Source: Rhodobacter sp.
GTDB lineage: Bacteria > Pseudomonadota > Alphaproteobacteria > Rhodobacterales > Rhodobacteraceae
Direction: 5' to 3'
Length of the DNA: 59,622 bases
NCBI GenBank assembly: GCA_020250175.1
Contig: JADCEN010000021.1
Coordinates: 1-59,622 of the forward strand
Positions within the stretch are counted from its first letter, which is position 1, and every line of letters starts with the position of its first letter. Below the pieces are notes generated by a model that was not told the DNA's origin, ran no database searches, and saw only the letters and a program-made list of their open reading frames with translations. The translations under genes and the position numbers were made by a program. This document shows, piece by piece, positions 37,562 to 46,459 of the stretch.

Positions 37562-38046
37562 CGCGGCTGATCTGCATCGTCTTCGGCACGGGCCTGCTGC
37601 GCCCTGCCCCGGGCACCTGGGGATCGGCCCTGGCCATCGGACTGGGCATGGTGATCCTGCGCTATCCGGGCTTTCCGGTTCTGGTGCTGGCCACCGCCGC
37701 CGTTACCGCCCTGGGGTTCTGGGCCGTCAGCCGCGAACTGGCAGCCACCCCCGATGCCGACCCGTCTGAAATCGTCATCGACGAGGTGGCGGGCCAATGG
37801 CTGGCGCTGCTTTTTCCCGCCGCCGCCTTCTGGGCACGCGGGTTCGAGGGCTGGTTGCCCTGGCCCGCGCCGGTTGCCGCATTTCTGTTCTTCCGCCTGT
37901 TCGACATCTGGAAGCCCTGGCTTGTCGGGCGCGCCGATGCACGGCCCGGCTGGCAGGGGGTGATGCTGGACGATCTTTGGGCCGGTCTGTTCGCAGGGAT
38001 CGCCACGCTGGCCGCCGCAGGCCTGGCCCACGGGGTGCTGATGTGA
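37558..38046 (+). CDS. pgpA: Phosphatidylglycerophosphatase A
   Basis: 162 residues with three to four membrane helices. It dephosphorylates phosphatidylglycerol phosphate in phosphatidylglycerol synthesis. Family hallmarks are the N-terminal [14 protein letters not shown], the acidic [10 protein letters not shown] and the [10 protein letters not shown] segment, followed by [11 protein letters not shown]. Overlaps ispDF by ATGA and cinA by GTGA. Confidence 0.94.
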   Translation: MTRLICIVFGTGLLRPAPGTWGSALAIGLGMVILRYPGFPVLVLATAAVTALGFWAVSRELAATPDADPSEIVIDEVAGQWLALLFPAAAFWARGFEGWLPWPAPVAAFLFFRLFDIWKPWLVGRADARPGWQGVMLDDLWAGLFAGIATLAAAGLAHGVLM

Positions 38047-38528
38047 CCGGGGCAGAGGCGCTGCTGGTACTGGCGCGCCGCAGGGGCGCAAAGATCGCCA
38101 CCGCCGAAAGCTGCACCGGCGGGCTGATCGCCGGGGCCATCACCGACGTTGCCGGATCGTCCGATGTTTTCGACCGGGGCTTTGTCACCTATTCCAACGC
38201 GGCCAAGTCCGACATGCTGGGGGTGCCTGCGGCCAGGCTGCGCCAGTTCGGCGCAGTGTCGGAAGAGGTGGCCCGGGACATGGCCGAAGGCGCCCTTGCG
38301 CGGTCTGCCGCAGACCTAGCGGTTTCGGTCACGGGCATCGCCGGGCCGGGCGGGTCCGGGCACAAGCCGGAAGGCCGGGTGTGCTTTGGGCTGGCCGCAA
38401 CGGGCACGGAAACGCGGACCGAGACGGTGGACTTCGGCCCGCTGGGGCGCGCCGAGGTGCGCCGGGCGGCGGTAGAACATGCGCTTGCGATGCTGCTGCA
38501 GGCACTGCGCGGGGCTGACCTTGGGTGA
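38043..38528 (+). CDS. cinA: Nicotinamide-nucleotide amidase, CinA C-terminal type (PncC)
   Basis: 161 residues, only the CinA C-terminal domain. It deamidates NMN to NaMN in pyridine nucleotide recycling. Motifs: [27 protein letters not shown] and [10 protein letters not shown]. The GTG start forms a GTGA overlap with the pgpA stop. A weak dyad (38543-38548 with 38555-38560) downstream may end the operon. Confidence 0.92.
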   Translation: MTGAEALLVLARRRGAKIATAESCTGGLIAGAITDVAGSSDVFDRGFVTYSNAAKSDMLGVPAARLRQFGAVSEEVARDMAEGALARSAADLAVSVTGIAGPGGSGHKPEGRVCFGLAATGTETRTETVDFGPLGRAEVRRAAVEHALAMLLQALRGADLG

Positions 38529-38725
38529 TCCGGGCCGTGTCAGGCGGGCGGCGTCCCGCCAACACGCGCGGGTGATCGACCGGCGCATCTGTGGACGAAA
38601 CACAAAGGTTTTGCTTGCGCGCGCCGGATTCGCGACTATTGCTTTGGGGGTGTTGAAGGCTGTGGCACGTTGCGATCTGTCCGCAGGTGACGCTGTTGTT
38701 GGTGAGGATCAGGAGTGTGCGGCCC

Positions 38726-39400
38726 ATGAGTAAACTTGTGCATAGCAAACGTCGGACTGCGGTTGCCTTGGGCGCCGTAGCGCTGCTGGTCGGGGGATGT
38801 TCGGGATCGTCCGGAACACCCCAGGACGATTTTGCTGTCAGGCCGATTGCATCGTTCGCGGCGACCGATGCACTCAGCCGCCAGCTGTTCGCCGAGACAG
38901 TCGGTTTGAACCCCACGCGCAGTTCCCAGCTTCCGGTTACGGGCACGGCAAGGTACACGGGCGCTGTTTCTTACGTGGACAGCAACACCACTTTCATTCC
39001 AAAAGACATGAAGTTTCCAGAGTATGAGACTTTCATCATCAATAACCCGGATTATGTATCGCGGATACGGATGACGGCAGATTTCGCGGGCGACAGTATT
39101 TCCGGTTCCATGGACAGCTTTCGCAACGCCAACAACGTGCCGTTTCGTATCGGCATTACCTTTGATGGCGCAATAGAGGATAGCAGAGACAATACTGCCG
39201 CCTTCACTGGCACGCTTTCAGGAACCAACGAGATTCAAACGGGACCAACCGAGTTTGAAACAAAGAATTTTACTGGCAGTCTGGCGGGAAACTTCTTGGG
39301 TGGTCAGGGTGACTCGGCCCTTGGTACTCTTGCGATCAAGAGGGGCTTTACCGGTGAGGAGTTTGGCGATGTTTTCGGGGTGTTCACTGCGAAACAGTGA
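38726..39400 (+). CDS. TbpB-like beta-barrel surface lipoprotein (Slam-substrate type)
   Basis: 224 residues. A lipoprotein signal peptide ends with the lipobox LVGGC (acylated Cys25). The mature part is rich in alternating strands and ends GDVFGVFTAKQ. Segments such as RMTADFAGDSISGSM, GTLSGTNEIQ and SLAGNFLGG follow the pattern of TbpB-type eight-stranded barrels, the class of lipoproteins moved to the cell surface by Slam proteins. The ligand is unknown. AGGAG at 38711-38715 lies 10 bases before the ATG. Base composition is clearly lower in GC than the neighbours. The stop overlaps the start of the barrel gene. Confidence 0.72.
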   Translation: MSKLVHSKRRTAVALGAVALLVGGCSGSSGTPQDDFAVRPIASFAATDALSRQLFAETVGLNPTRSSQLPVTGTARYTGAVSYVDSNTTFIPKDMKFPEYETFIINNPDYVSRIRMTADFAGDSISGSMDSFRNANNVPFRIGITFDGAIEDSRDNTAAFTGTLSGTNEIQTGPTEFETKNFTGSLAGNFLGGQGDSALGTLAIKRGFTGEEFGDVFGVFTAKQ

Positions 39401-40482
39401 TGACGATTGCGGATCGCATGACCTTCGTGCAACTTGTCCGGTTTGCAGGCGCAATCTTCATTGTCTTCGGTTCGGCGGCTGTATCGCTTGCCCAGACAAC
39501 GGGTAACCTGGCGCGGGACCGGCAGGGTTCATTTTTTTCCGTTTCGCCGCGTCTGGTCTTTTACACCCTGGTACAAAGGGCCGTTCCCGGAACTGAAGGC
39601 GCGGCTGCGGTTTTGGCACAGGGACTGGGCTTTCTGCACCAGACGGGCAAGGGCCCTCAACGCGCCTGGAACATCAGAAGCCTGCAGCCGGTTCTGTCCT
39701 ACAGCCCCAACATCAATGGCGGACTGGCGGGGGATTCGTTCAAGATCGGCGGACTCGTGTTCGAGATCGATCCCGAATATCGGGCCGTCGCCGGTCCGGT
39801 GGTAGGCGGCGCGTTTTCACAATCTGTCGGGTGGAGTATTGGCACCGGTCAGACCGTTTCTGTGGCCGGTGGCGTATCCATCGTCTATTCGCCGGATTAC
39901 GACATCAGCAGAACCAAGGCGAACGGTCAGGCCTGTTTACGCTCTTACTTGGAAGACTGGCGGTTCCTTGACCTGTGCGGCGGAGCCTTTTATGAAAGTG
40001 CCGACCTGAGCGAGGCCGACGGCTCTTTCCTCAGTGCCAACTTTGCTCAACTCTTCTCGGCGCGGAACGGAACCGGGCTGGCCAATGCCTCGATCAACCG
40101 CGAATTCCAGCAGAATTACCAGAAGACATCCGTATCAGCCGGCGTCGAGCGCTATTTTGACGGACGCGGCGTGATAACGGCGCGCGTCGCCCTGGGCGAA
40201 GAGATCAAGGGTGAAAACACCCTGCTTTATGGCGGCTATCTGTCTTACGGGCAGCTTGTGCTTGGGGTCGGAACCAATATCGGCCTGTCCTATGAGCGCG
40301 ACGGCGGGGACGTGTTCTTTGGACAAGACCGAGCCGACGACGTCATTACCCTCGACCTTACCGGCCAGATCAACCCGTCGCTCAGCGCCACCCTGTCGGT
40401 TGAGAACCGCAGGTCCAGCATCGACCTGTTCAGCGGCGTGACGATCAGCCTGGATCTGAACCTCCTGAGCCTTCAGTTCTGA
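39400..40482 (+). CDS. Slam-like outer-membrane beta-barrel without TPR domain
   Basis: 360 residues: a signal peptide (cleaved after about ...AVSLAQ), a short leader, then an outer-membrane barrel ending in Phe. The segment IGGLVFEIDPEYRAVAGPVVGG and the closing strands with ENRRSSIDLF recall the barrel of Slam (surface lipoprotein assembly modulator, DUF560). Slam normally carries an N-terminal TPR domain of more than 150 residues, which is missing here. The start ATG at 39400 overlaps the lipoprotein stop (TGATG); a GTG at 39397 and an ATG at 39418 are alternatives. It is inferred to flip or assemble the lipoprotein encoded upstream. The assignment is by eye only. Confidence 0.6.
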   Translation: MTIADRMTFVQLVRFAGAIFIVFGSAAVSLAQTTGNLARDRQGSFFSVSPRLVFYTLVQRAVPGTEGAAAVLAQGLGFLHQTGKGPQRAWNIRSLQPVLSYSPNINGGLAGDSFKIGGLVFEIDPEYRAVAGPVVGGAFSQSVGWSIGTGQTVSVAGGVSIVYSPDYDISRTKANGQACLRSYLEDWRFLDLCGGAFYESADLSEADGSFLSANFAQLFSARNGTGLANASINREFQQNYQKTSVSAGVERYFDGRGVITARVALGEEIKGENTLLYGGYLSYGQLVLGVGTNIGLSYERDGGDVFFGQDRADDVITLDLTGQINPSLSATLSVENRRSSIDLFSGVTISLDLNLLSLQF

Positions 40483-40487
40483 ATCCC

Positions 40488-40937
40488 TCAGCCGCCGTAC
40501 AGCGTCGCCGCGCGCCGCTCGAACGCGCGGACCACGCGCTGCATCGCGTCATTGAACACCACGCCGATGATCCCCTGCAGGATGGCATTGCGAAACTCGA
40601 AATCCACGAAGAACTCCACCTCGCAGCCACCTTCGGGACGGTCGCGAAAGGCCCAGAACGATTTCATCCTGCGGAAGGGGCCGTCCAGATATTCGGTGTC
40701 GATCCGCTTCTTGCCGGGCCACAGCGTGACGCGGCTGGCGAATGTCTCGCGGAACACCTTGAAGGAAATCACCAGATCGGCCTCCATCACCTCGCCCTCC
40801 GGCACGGGGCGGCGGGCGGTGATGCGGGCGGCAGAGTTCCAGGGCAGGAATTCAGGGTACCGTGCCACATCGGCGACCAGATCATACATCTGCTGCGCGG
40901 TATAGGGCAGCACTTTGGTTTCGTGATGTGTCGGCAA
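40488..40937 (-). CDS. RatA/COQ10-type START-domain protein
   Basis: 149 residues of the polyketide-cyclase/START fold. The pattern YTAQQMYDLVADVARYPEFLPW, the ESCVEFFVDFEFRN-like strand (CEVEFFVDFEFRN) and the final helix with FERRAATLYG match COQ10/RatA proteins. In alphaproteobacteria these probably bind ubiquinone or help its delivery; the toxin label RatA comes from E. coli. TTG at 40937 is taken as start: a ggggga site lies 8-9 bases upstream and no ATG or GTG fits. Converges on the barrel gene, 5 bases apart. Confidence 0.85.
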   Translation of the reverse strand: MPTHHETKVLPYTAQQMYDLVADVARYPEFLPWNSAARITARRPVPEGEVMEADLVISFKVFRETFASRVTLWPGKKRIDTEYLDGPFRRMKSFWAFRDRPEGGCEVEFFVDFEFRNAILQGIIGVVFNDAMQRVVRAFERRAATLYGG

Positions 40938-41009
40938 GGACCAGTTCCCCCGGGGCGTGACTTGGGGGCGGGTTGTCGTTAAACGGACTAGGGAAATCAA
41001 GGGGTCCCC

Positions 41010-41546
41010 ATGCCGCAGCGCGCCTATGTGATCGACGAACTCATTTCCGCCAAGGCGATTGCCGCACGGGTGGAAACGCTTGCCCGCGACATCACCCTGC
41101 ATTTCGCCGGAACCGACAAGCTGATCGTCGTGGGCCTGCTGCGCGGGTCCTTCGTGTTCATCGCCGATCTGGTGCGTGAACTTGACCTGCCGGTCGAGGT
41201 CGATTTTCTGGAAGCCTCGTCCTATGGCGACGGCATGGAAAGCTCTCGCGAGGTGCGCATCCTCAAGGACCTGCGCGGCGAAATCGCGGGGCGCGACGTG
41301 CTGGTGGTCGAAGACATCGTCGATACCGGCTTCACGCTGAGCCATGTCGTCCGGCTGCTGCAAAGCCGCGACCCCAAGCGGCTGGAGGTTTGCGCGCTGC
41401 TGGACAAGCCGACGCGTCGCGAGGTTGACATCCGCGCCACCTGGACCGGCTTTGTCATTCCGGACGAATTCGTTGTCGGCTATGGCATCGATTTTGCGCA
41501 GCGCAACCGGAATCTGCCCTTCATCGGCAAGGTAAGGTTCACCTGA
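41010..41546 (+). CDS. hpt: Hypoxanthine phosphoribosyltransferase
   Basis: 178 residues. Purine salvage: joins hypoxanthine (and often guanine) with PRPP. The PRPP loop [11 protein letters not shown] is at 99-109, LRGSF at 44-48 and the flexible-loop [10 protein letters not shown] at 70-79. A C-terminal [22 protein letters not shown] is typical. Divergent from the COQ10-like gene across 72 bases. Confidence 0.94.
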   Translation: MPQRAYVIDELISAKAIAARVETLARDITLHFAGTDKLIVVGLLRGSFVFIADLVRELDLPVEVDFLEASSYGDGMESSREVRILKDLRGEIAGRDVLVVEDIVDTGFTLSHVVRLLQSRDPKRLEVCALLDKPTRREVDIRATWTGFVIPDEFVVGYGIDFAQRNRNLPFIGKVRFT

Positions 41547-41677
41547 CCCTGACCGCGCGCCCGCATCCTGCGGCTGTGGACGGGGCGGGGCTTGCGCCCT
41601 GGCCCGCAATGCCTATCGTGGTGCCACCGACCGGGTCAGCAAGGCCCGGCGGACTGTTTCGGCGGACAGGTGCGCGC

Positions 41678-42568
41678 ATGTGGCGGTGGATGGCGGGATT
41701 GGCCCTTCTGGCGGTGGCCATGCTTGCCGCCGCCCTCATCATCACCCGGCCGCAAAGCTCTGATCCTGCCACCCTGGCCGGTCTGGTCGGCGATCCGGTT
41801 CACGGCGGGATGGTCTTCTGGGCCGGGGGCTGTGCCTCCTGCCATGCGGCCCCCGGTGCCGAAGGCGATGCGCGCCTGGTGCTGGCGGGGGGCCTGCGGC
41901 TTTCGACCGGGTTCGGAACCTTCGTTGCCCCCAACATCTCGCCGGACCATGTGCACGGGATCGGGACCTGGACGGTTGAAAACCTTGATACCGCAATGCG
42001 CCACGGCACCTCGCCACAGGGGCGGCACTATTTTCCGGCCTTCCCCTATACCTCCTACACCCATGCAACACCGCAGGACGTGGCGGACCTGCACGCTTTC
42101 CTGATGACCCTGCCCGCCTCGGACCGCGCCAGCGAACCCCATGAGATCGGCTTTCCCTTCAACCAGCGGCTGCTTCTGGGGGGATGGAAGCTGCTGAATT
42201 CCGGGACCGGATGGGTGGTGACCGGCGATCTGACGGCAGAGGAAACGCGCGGGCGCTACCTTGTCGAAGGCCTGGGGCATTGCAGCGAATGCCATACGCC
42301 GCGCGGCGTGCTGGGCGGGCGCGACCTGTCGCGCTGGCTGGCGGGGGGGCCGAACCCGGAAGGTCAGGGCACAATTCCCAACATCACCCCAGCGCATCTG
42401 ACCTGGACCGCGTCCGAAATCGCCGAATATCTGAACAGCGGTTTCACGCCAGATTATGATTCCGCCGGCGGATCAATGGCTGCGGTGGTGACCAACCTGT
42501 CGCACCTGCCCGATACCGACCGGCGGGCGATTGCGGCCTATCTGGCCCGCGTCCCACCGCTTCCGTGA
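41678..42568 (+). CDS. Membrane-anchored diheme cytochrome c
   Basis: 296 residues: an N-terminal uncleaved helix (MAGLALLAVAMLAAALII) and two cytochrome c domains with CASCH (52-56) and CSECH (202-206). Met residues such as that in GGSMAA may serve as axial ligands. It resembles the cytochrome subunit of membrane-bound dehydrogenases (alcohol, gluconate or sorbitol type) but no dehydrogenase gene is adjacent. The start ATG at 41678 gives a normal positive-inside N-terminus; a longer frame from 41576 adds an unlikely proline-rich leader. Confidence 0.88.
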   Translation: MWRWMAGLALLAVAMLAAALIITRPQSSDPATLAGLVGDPVHGGMVFWAGGCASCHAAPGAEGDARLVLAGGLRLSTGFGTFVAPNISPDHVHGIGTWTVENLDTAMRHGTSPQGRHYFPAFPYTSYTHATPQDVADLHAFLMTLPASDRASEPHEIGFPFNQRLLLGGWKLLNSGTGWVVTGDLTAEETRGRYLVEGLGHCSECHTPRGVLGGRDLSRWLAGGPNPEGQGTIPNITPAHLTWTASEIAEYLNSGFTPDYDSAGGSMAAVVTNLSHLPDTDRRAIAAYLARVPPLP

Positions 42569-42669
42569 TGCAGCGCGGGGCGCGCCAGCCGGCCGTGCGG
42601 GGCGCTTTTCGCGGTTGACTCCCTGTGGCTTTCGCGGCCTTCCTGCACGATCAGGACAGATTGTTCGCA

Positions 42670-43872
42670 ATGTCAGATCAAACCACCCCAGCCGCGCCAT
42701 CGCATGACACCACGGTCCTGCCGATCATCGCGGCGGTGGCGCTGTGCCACCTGCTCAATGACCTGATGCAATCGCTGATCCCGGCAATCTACCCGCTGCT
42801 GAAAGGCGAACTCGCGCTCAGCTTCGGGCAGATCGGCCTTGTCACCTTCGTGTTCCAGGGCACAGCCTCGGTGCTGCAACCCCTGGTCGGCCTTTACACC
42901 GACCGTCGGCCCCTGCCCTTTTCCCTGGTTTTCGGCATGGGTCTGACGCTGTCGGGTCTGGTCGTGCTGGCACATGCGCACAGTTTTCCGATGCTGCTTG
43001 TCGCGGTGGCGCTGGTCGGCTGCGGCAGTTCCGTGTTTCACCCCGATTCCAGCCGCATCGCCCGCCTTGCCGCAGGGCGCAGGCCGGGCTTCGCCCAATC
43101 CTTCTTTCAGGTTGGCGGCAATGCGGGGTCGGCGCTGGGGCCCCTGCTTGCGGCCTTTATCGTGGTGCCGTTCGGCCAGATCAGCGTGCAGTGGTTCGCC
43201 CTGGTCGCGCTGGCCGGAATGGCGGTGCTGTTCGGCGTGGGCCGCTGGTATGCCTCCGAAGGCCGGGCACGCATGACCGCCGCGCGCAACCGCCCGCGCG
43301 GACCGGGCTTTGCCCGGCCCGTGGTGCGGCGCGCCCTGCTGGTGCTGATTGCGCTGACATTTTCCAAGTTCGTCTATATGGGCGCCTATTCCAGCTATTT
43401 CACCTTCTACCTGATCGAACATTTCGGCCTGTCGGTGGCCGGGGCCCAGATCAGCCTGTTCCTGTTTCTGGCCGCCGTCGCCTTTGGCACCATCATCGGC
43501 GGCCCCATCGGCGACCGGATCGGGCGCAAGCGGGTCATCTGGGTGTCGATCCTTGGCGTTGCCCCGGTTGCCCTGCTGATTCCCCATGTCGGGCTGGCAG
43601 GCACGGTGACGCTCAGCGCCCTGGCCGGACTGATCCTTGCTTCCGCCTTCCCGGCGATCATCGTCTTTGCGCAGGATCTGATGCCGGAAAAGGTTGGCAT
43701 GGTGGCCGGGCTGTTCTTTGGCCTTGCCTTTGGCATGGGGGCGCTGGGGGCGGCAGCCATCGGCATGATTGCGGACGCAACCTCGATCACCTTTGTGTTC
43801 TGGCTGGTCTCGTTCCTGCCGCTGATCGGTGTGCTTGCCATCTTCCTTCCCGACGTGCAGCACGGGCCCTGA
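42670..43872 (+). CDS. MFS transporter, fosmidomycin-resistance (Fsr) type
   Basis: 400 residues with twelve predicted membrane helices. The family-typical N-terminal AVALCHLLNDLMQSLIPAIYP, VGLYTDRRP between helices 2 and 3, GCGSSVFHPDSSRIARLAAG and the second-half GGPIGDRIGRKR are present. Fsr exporters extrude fosmidomycin and probably natural small molecules. Start ATG at 42670 chosen over an in-frame ATG-like start at 42625, since it yields the expected short cytoplasmic leader. Confidence 0.9.
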   Translation: MSDQTTPAAPSHDTTVLPIIAAVALCHLLNDLMQSLIPAIYPLLKGELALSFGQIGLVTFVFQGTASVLQPLVGLYTDRRPLPFSLVFGMGLTLSGLVVLAHAHSFPMLLVAVALVGCGSSVFHPDSSRIARLAAGRRPGFAQSFFQVGGNAGSALGPLLAAFIVVPFGQISVQWFALVALAGMAVLFGVGRWYASEGRARMTAARNRPRGPGFARPVVRRALLVLIALTFSKFVYMGAYSSYFTFYLIEHFGLSVAGAQISLFLFLAAVAFGTIIGGPIGDRIGRKRVIWVSILGVAPVALLIPHVGLAGTVTLSALAGLILASAFPAIIVFAQDLMPEKVGMVAGLFFGLAFGMGALGAAAIGMIADATSITFVFWLVSFLPLIGVLAIFLPDVQHGP

Positions 43873-43908
43873 ACGGCGGTTGGTCTGGCGGACGGCACCG
43901 CGCGGCGG

Positions 43909-44859
43909 TCAGGCCTGCCCCAGCTTTGCCAGCCGCGCCGCCCGCAGCCGCAGGAAATCCTCGCCCGCATGGTAGGACGACCGCGTCAGGGGCGTGGCCG
44001 ACACCATCAGGAACCCCTTGCCATAGGCCGCCGTCTCATAACCCCTGAATTCGTCCGGCGTCACGAAGCGGTCGACACGGTGGTGCTTGGGCGTGGGTTG
44101 CAGATATTGCCCGATGGTCAGAAAATCGACAGCCGCCGCGCGCATGTCATCCATCACCTGCAGCACCGACTGGCGATCCTCGCCCAGGCCCACCATGATG
44201 CCGGACTTGGTGAACATCGCAGGATCAATCTCCTTCACCCGCTGCAGCAGGCGCAGCGAATGGAAATAGCGCGCGCCGGGGCGCACTTCGGGATAAAGAC
44301 CGGGCACGGTTTCCAGATTGTGGTTGAACACATCGGGCCGCGCCGCGACCACCGTTTCCAGCACGCCGGGCGCGCATTTCAGGAAATCGGGCACCAGAAC
44401 CTCGATGGTGGTTTCCGGCGCACGGTGGCGGATCGCGCGGATGGTCTGGGCGAAATGCCCTGCCCCGCCATCTTCCAGATCGTCCCGGTCAACCGAGGTC
44501 ACCACCACATGATTCAACCCCAGCTGCGCCACCGCATGGGCGACCCGGCCCGGTTCAAACGCATCCAGCGCCTGCGGCCTGCCGGTGGCCACGTTGCAGA
44601 AGGTGCAGCCGCGCGTGCAGATCTCGCCCATGATCATCATGGTCGCGTGACCCTGGCTCCAGCATTCGCCGACATTGGGGCAGCCCGCCTCTTCGCAAAC
44701 CGTCACCAGCTTTTGCGCGCGGATGATATCGCGCGTGGCCTTGTAGCCCTGGCTGACCGGGGCCTTGACCCGGATCCAGTCCGGTTTCTTCGGCTGGGCG
44801 GAATCGGCGCGATGCGCCTTTTCGGGATGGCGCTGTTCGGGCACAGAAAGATCACGCAC
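43909..44859 (-). CDS. lipA: Lipoyl synthase
   Basis: 316 residues, radical SAM enzyme inserting two sulfurs into octanoyl-bound carrier domains. The auxiliary cluster cysteines are Cys55, Cys60 and Cys66 ([12 protein letters not shown]), and the radical SAM CX3CX2C is Cys81, Cys85, Cys88. The closing RSSYHAGED supplies the serine ligand of the auxiliary cluster. The GTG start at 44859 is preferred: it follows a purine-rich aggggaaaaaa site, while the upstream ATG at 44964 adds a Cys-rich, unlikely leader. Confidence 0.95.
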   Translation of the reverse strand: MRDLSVPEQRHPEKAHRADSAQPKKPDWIRVKAPVSQGYKATRDIIRAQKLVTVCEEAGCPNVGECWSQGHATMMIMGEICTRGCTFCNVATGRPQALDAFEPGRVAHAVAQLGLNHVVVTSVDRDDLEDGGAGHFAQTIRAIRHRAPETTIEVLVPDFLKCAPGVLETVVAARPDVFNHNLETVPGLYPEVRPGARYFHSLRLLQRVKEIDPAMFTKSGIMVGLGEDRQSVLQVMDDMRAAAVDFLTIGQYLQPTPKHHRVDRFVTPDEFRGYETAAYGKGFLMVSATPLTRSSYHAGEDFLRLRAARLAKLGQA

Positions 44860-44999
44860 TGCTTTTTTCCCCTGACGCGCGCATGTTGCACAGATATGCT
44901 TCTTGCAGCCGCAAGGCAACCGGGGGCGTGAGGCCACCGGGAACGAAGACGAGAACCGGTGCAATCACGACGTGATCGGGCACCGACCAAGGAGGGAAC

Positions 45000-45704
45000 A
45001 TGTCAAAGAAATTGATTGCCGAAGCTCTGGGAACCTTGATCCTTGTGCTGTTCGGCTGCGGCGCTGCGGTCATCGGGCAGAAGGTTGTCGGTGCGGACGG
45101 CGTGATGGTTGGCATCGGCTATGCGGGCATCTCGCTTGCCTTCGGCCTGTCGATCGTGGCTGCGGCCTATGGTCTGGGCGCGATCTCGGGCGCGCATCTG
45201 AACCCGGCGGTGTCGCTTGGAATGGTGGCTGCCGGCCGGATGAGCATCAGCGACTTTCTGGGCTATGCCGCAGCACAGATCGCCGGTGCGATCATCGGTG
45301 CGGCGATCCTTTACATCATCGCCAGCGGCGCCCCCGGCTGGGGTGGCGGGATGGGCACGAACGGCTGGGGCGAAGGCTATGGCGGCGGCTACAGCATGAC
45401 AGCGGCGCTGGTCTTTGAATTCGTGATGACCTTCATCTTCGTCACCGTGATCCTGGGCGCGACCGGATCGGGCGCGGCTGCAGGGTTTGCGGGCCTGGCT
45501 ATCGGGCTGACGCTGGCGGCGATCCATCTGGTCGGCATTCACGTCACCGGTGTGTCGGTGAACCCGGCCCGGTCCATCGGCCCGGCCCTGTTCGAGGGGG
45601 GGCGCGCCCTTTCGCAACTTTGGCTGTTCATTGTCGCCCCGCTGGCGGGCGGCGCGGTGGCCGGCCTTGTCTATGCCGCCGGCCTGACCCGCGCCGGGGA
45701 CTGA
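45000..45704 (+). CDS. aqpZ: Aquaporin Z
   Basis: 234 residues, six membrane helices plus two half-helices bearing the NPA motifs HLNPA (68-70) and VNPARS (188-190). His181 in the GIHVTG stretch and the Arg after the second NPA form the water-selective filter, which favours AqpZ over a glycerol facilitator. A glycine-rich loop (about 110-130) is slightly long. An aaggagggaac ribosome site precedes the ATG. Confidence 0.93.
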   Translation: MSKKLIAEALGTLILVLFGCGAAVIGQKVVGADGVMVGIGYAGISLAFGLSIVAAAYGLGAISGAHLNPAVSLGMVAAGRMSISDFLGYAAAQIAGAIIGAAILYIIASGAPGWGGGMGTNGWGEGYGGGYSMTAALVFEFVMTFIFVTVILGATGSGAAAGFAGLAIGLTLAAIHLVGIHVTGVSVNPARSIGPALFEGGRALSQLWLFIVAPLAGGAVAGLVYAAGLTRAGD

Positions 45705-45831
45705 CCCGGCCTTTCGGGATATGCCTTGGCGCGGGGCCTTTTGGCCGCGCGCCCCGGAACCTGGAGCTTTATCAGGACGGGCAGGCAACAGGCCCTTCCA
45801 AAGTGACCGATGTCATGCTTTGCAGACCGTC

Positions 45832-46407
45832 ATGCCCTTGCCCGACCTGATCATCGCCCTGACGGTGCTGCTGCTGACACCGGGGCCAACCAACACGCTG
45901 ATGGCGCTGGCCGGGGCCGAACGCGGGGTACGGGGCGCGTCGGGATTGATTGCGGTTGAAACCTGCGCCTATCTGTGTGTGGTGGTGCCGTTGGCGCTGT
46001 TCGGGTCCGGGGCCATGGCCGCCGCGCCCGGCCTGGTGCCCGTGGTCACGGCGGCGGCGGCGGCCTAGGTGCTGTGGCTGGCGATCCGCATGTGGCGCAG
46101 CCCGCTTGCGCTGCAGGACGCCCCGGCCACGGTCACGCCCCGGCGCCTTTTTCTGACGACCCTGCTGAACCCCAAGGCGCTGATCATCGGCCTTGTGCTG
46201 CTTCCCGGACAAGACCTGCCCTTGCGGATTGCCGTCTTTGCAGGGCTGATCTGCGGTGCTGCCGCCGCATGGATCAGTCTGGGCGCGCTGCTGGTACGCC
46301 GGGGCGACGCCCCGGTGACCGGCCTGCCACCGCTGCTGCGCCGCAGTGCCGCCGTTTGGCTTGGGCTGCTGTCGGCGGCGCTGGCCCTGCGCGCCGTCTT
46401 GCCCTGA
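45832..46407 (+). pseudogene. LysE/RhtB-type exporter gene interrupted by an amber codon
   Basis: The frame encodes a LysE-superfamily amino-acid exporter of about 191 residues: MPLPDLIIALTVLLLTPGPTNTLMAL at the start, helices throughout, and LLNPKALIIGLVLLP in the second half. Codon 79 (46066-46068) is TAG. The frame continues without a shift as VLWLAIRMW, which is the usual sequence here after a tyrosine, so a single base change from TAC or TAT explains it. Nothing else is damaged. Either a recent pseudogene, a suppressed stop or a sequencing error. Confidence 0.82.
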
Positions 46408-46459
46408 CGCCCGCATAGCCCTGATGCCGGCACGGGGGCCGAAACCGCGACGCCCTGCG

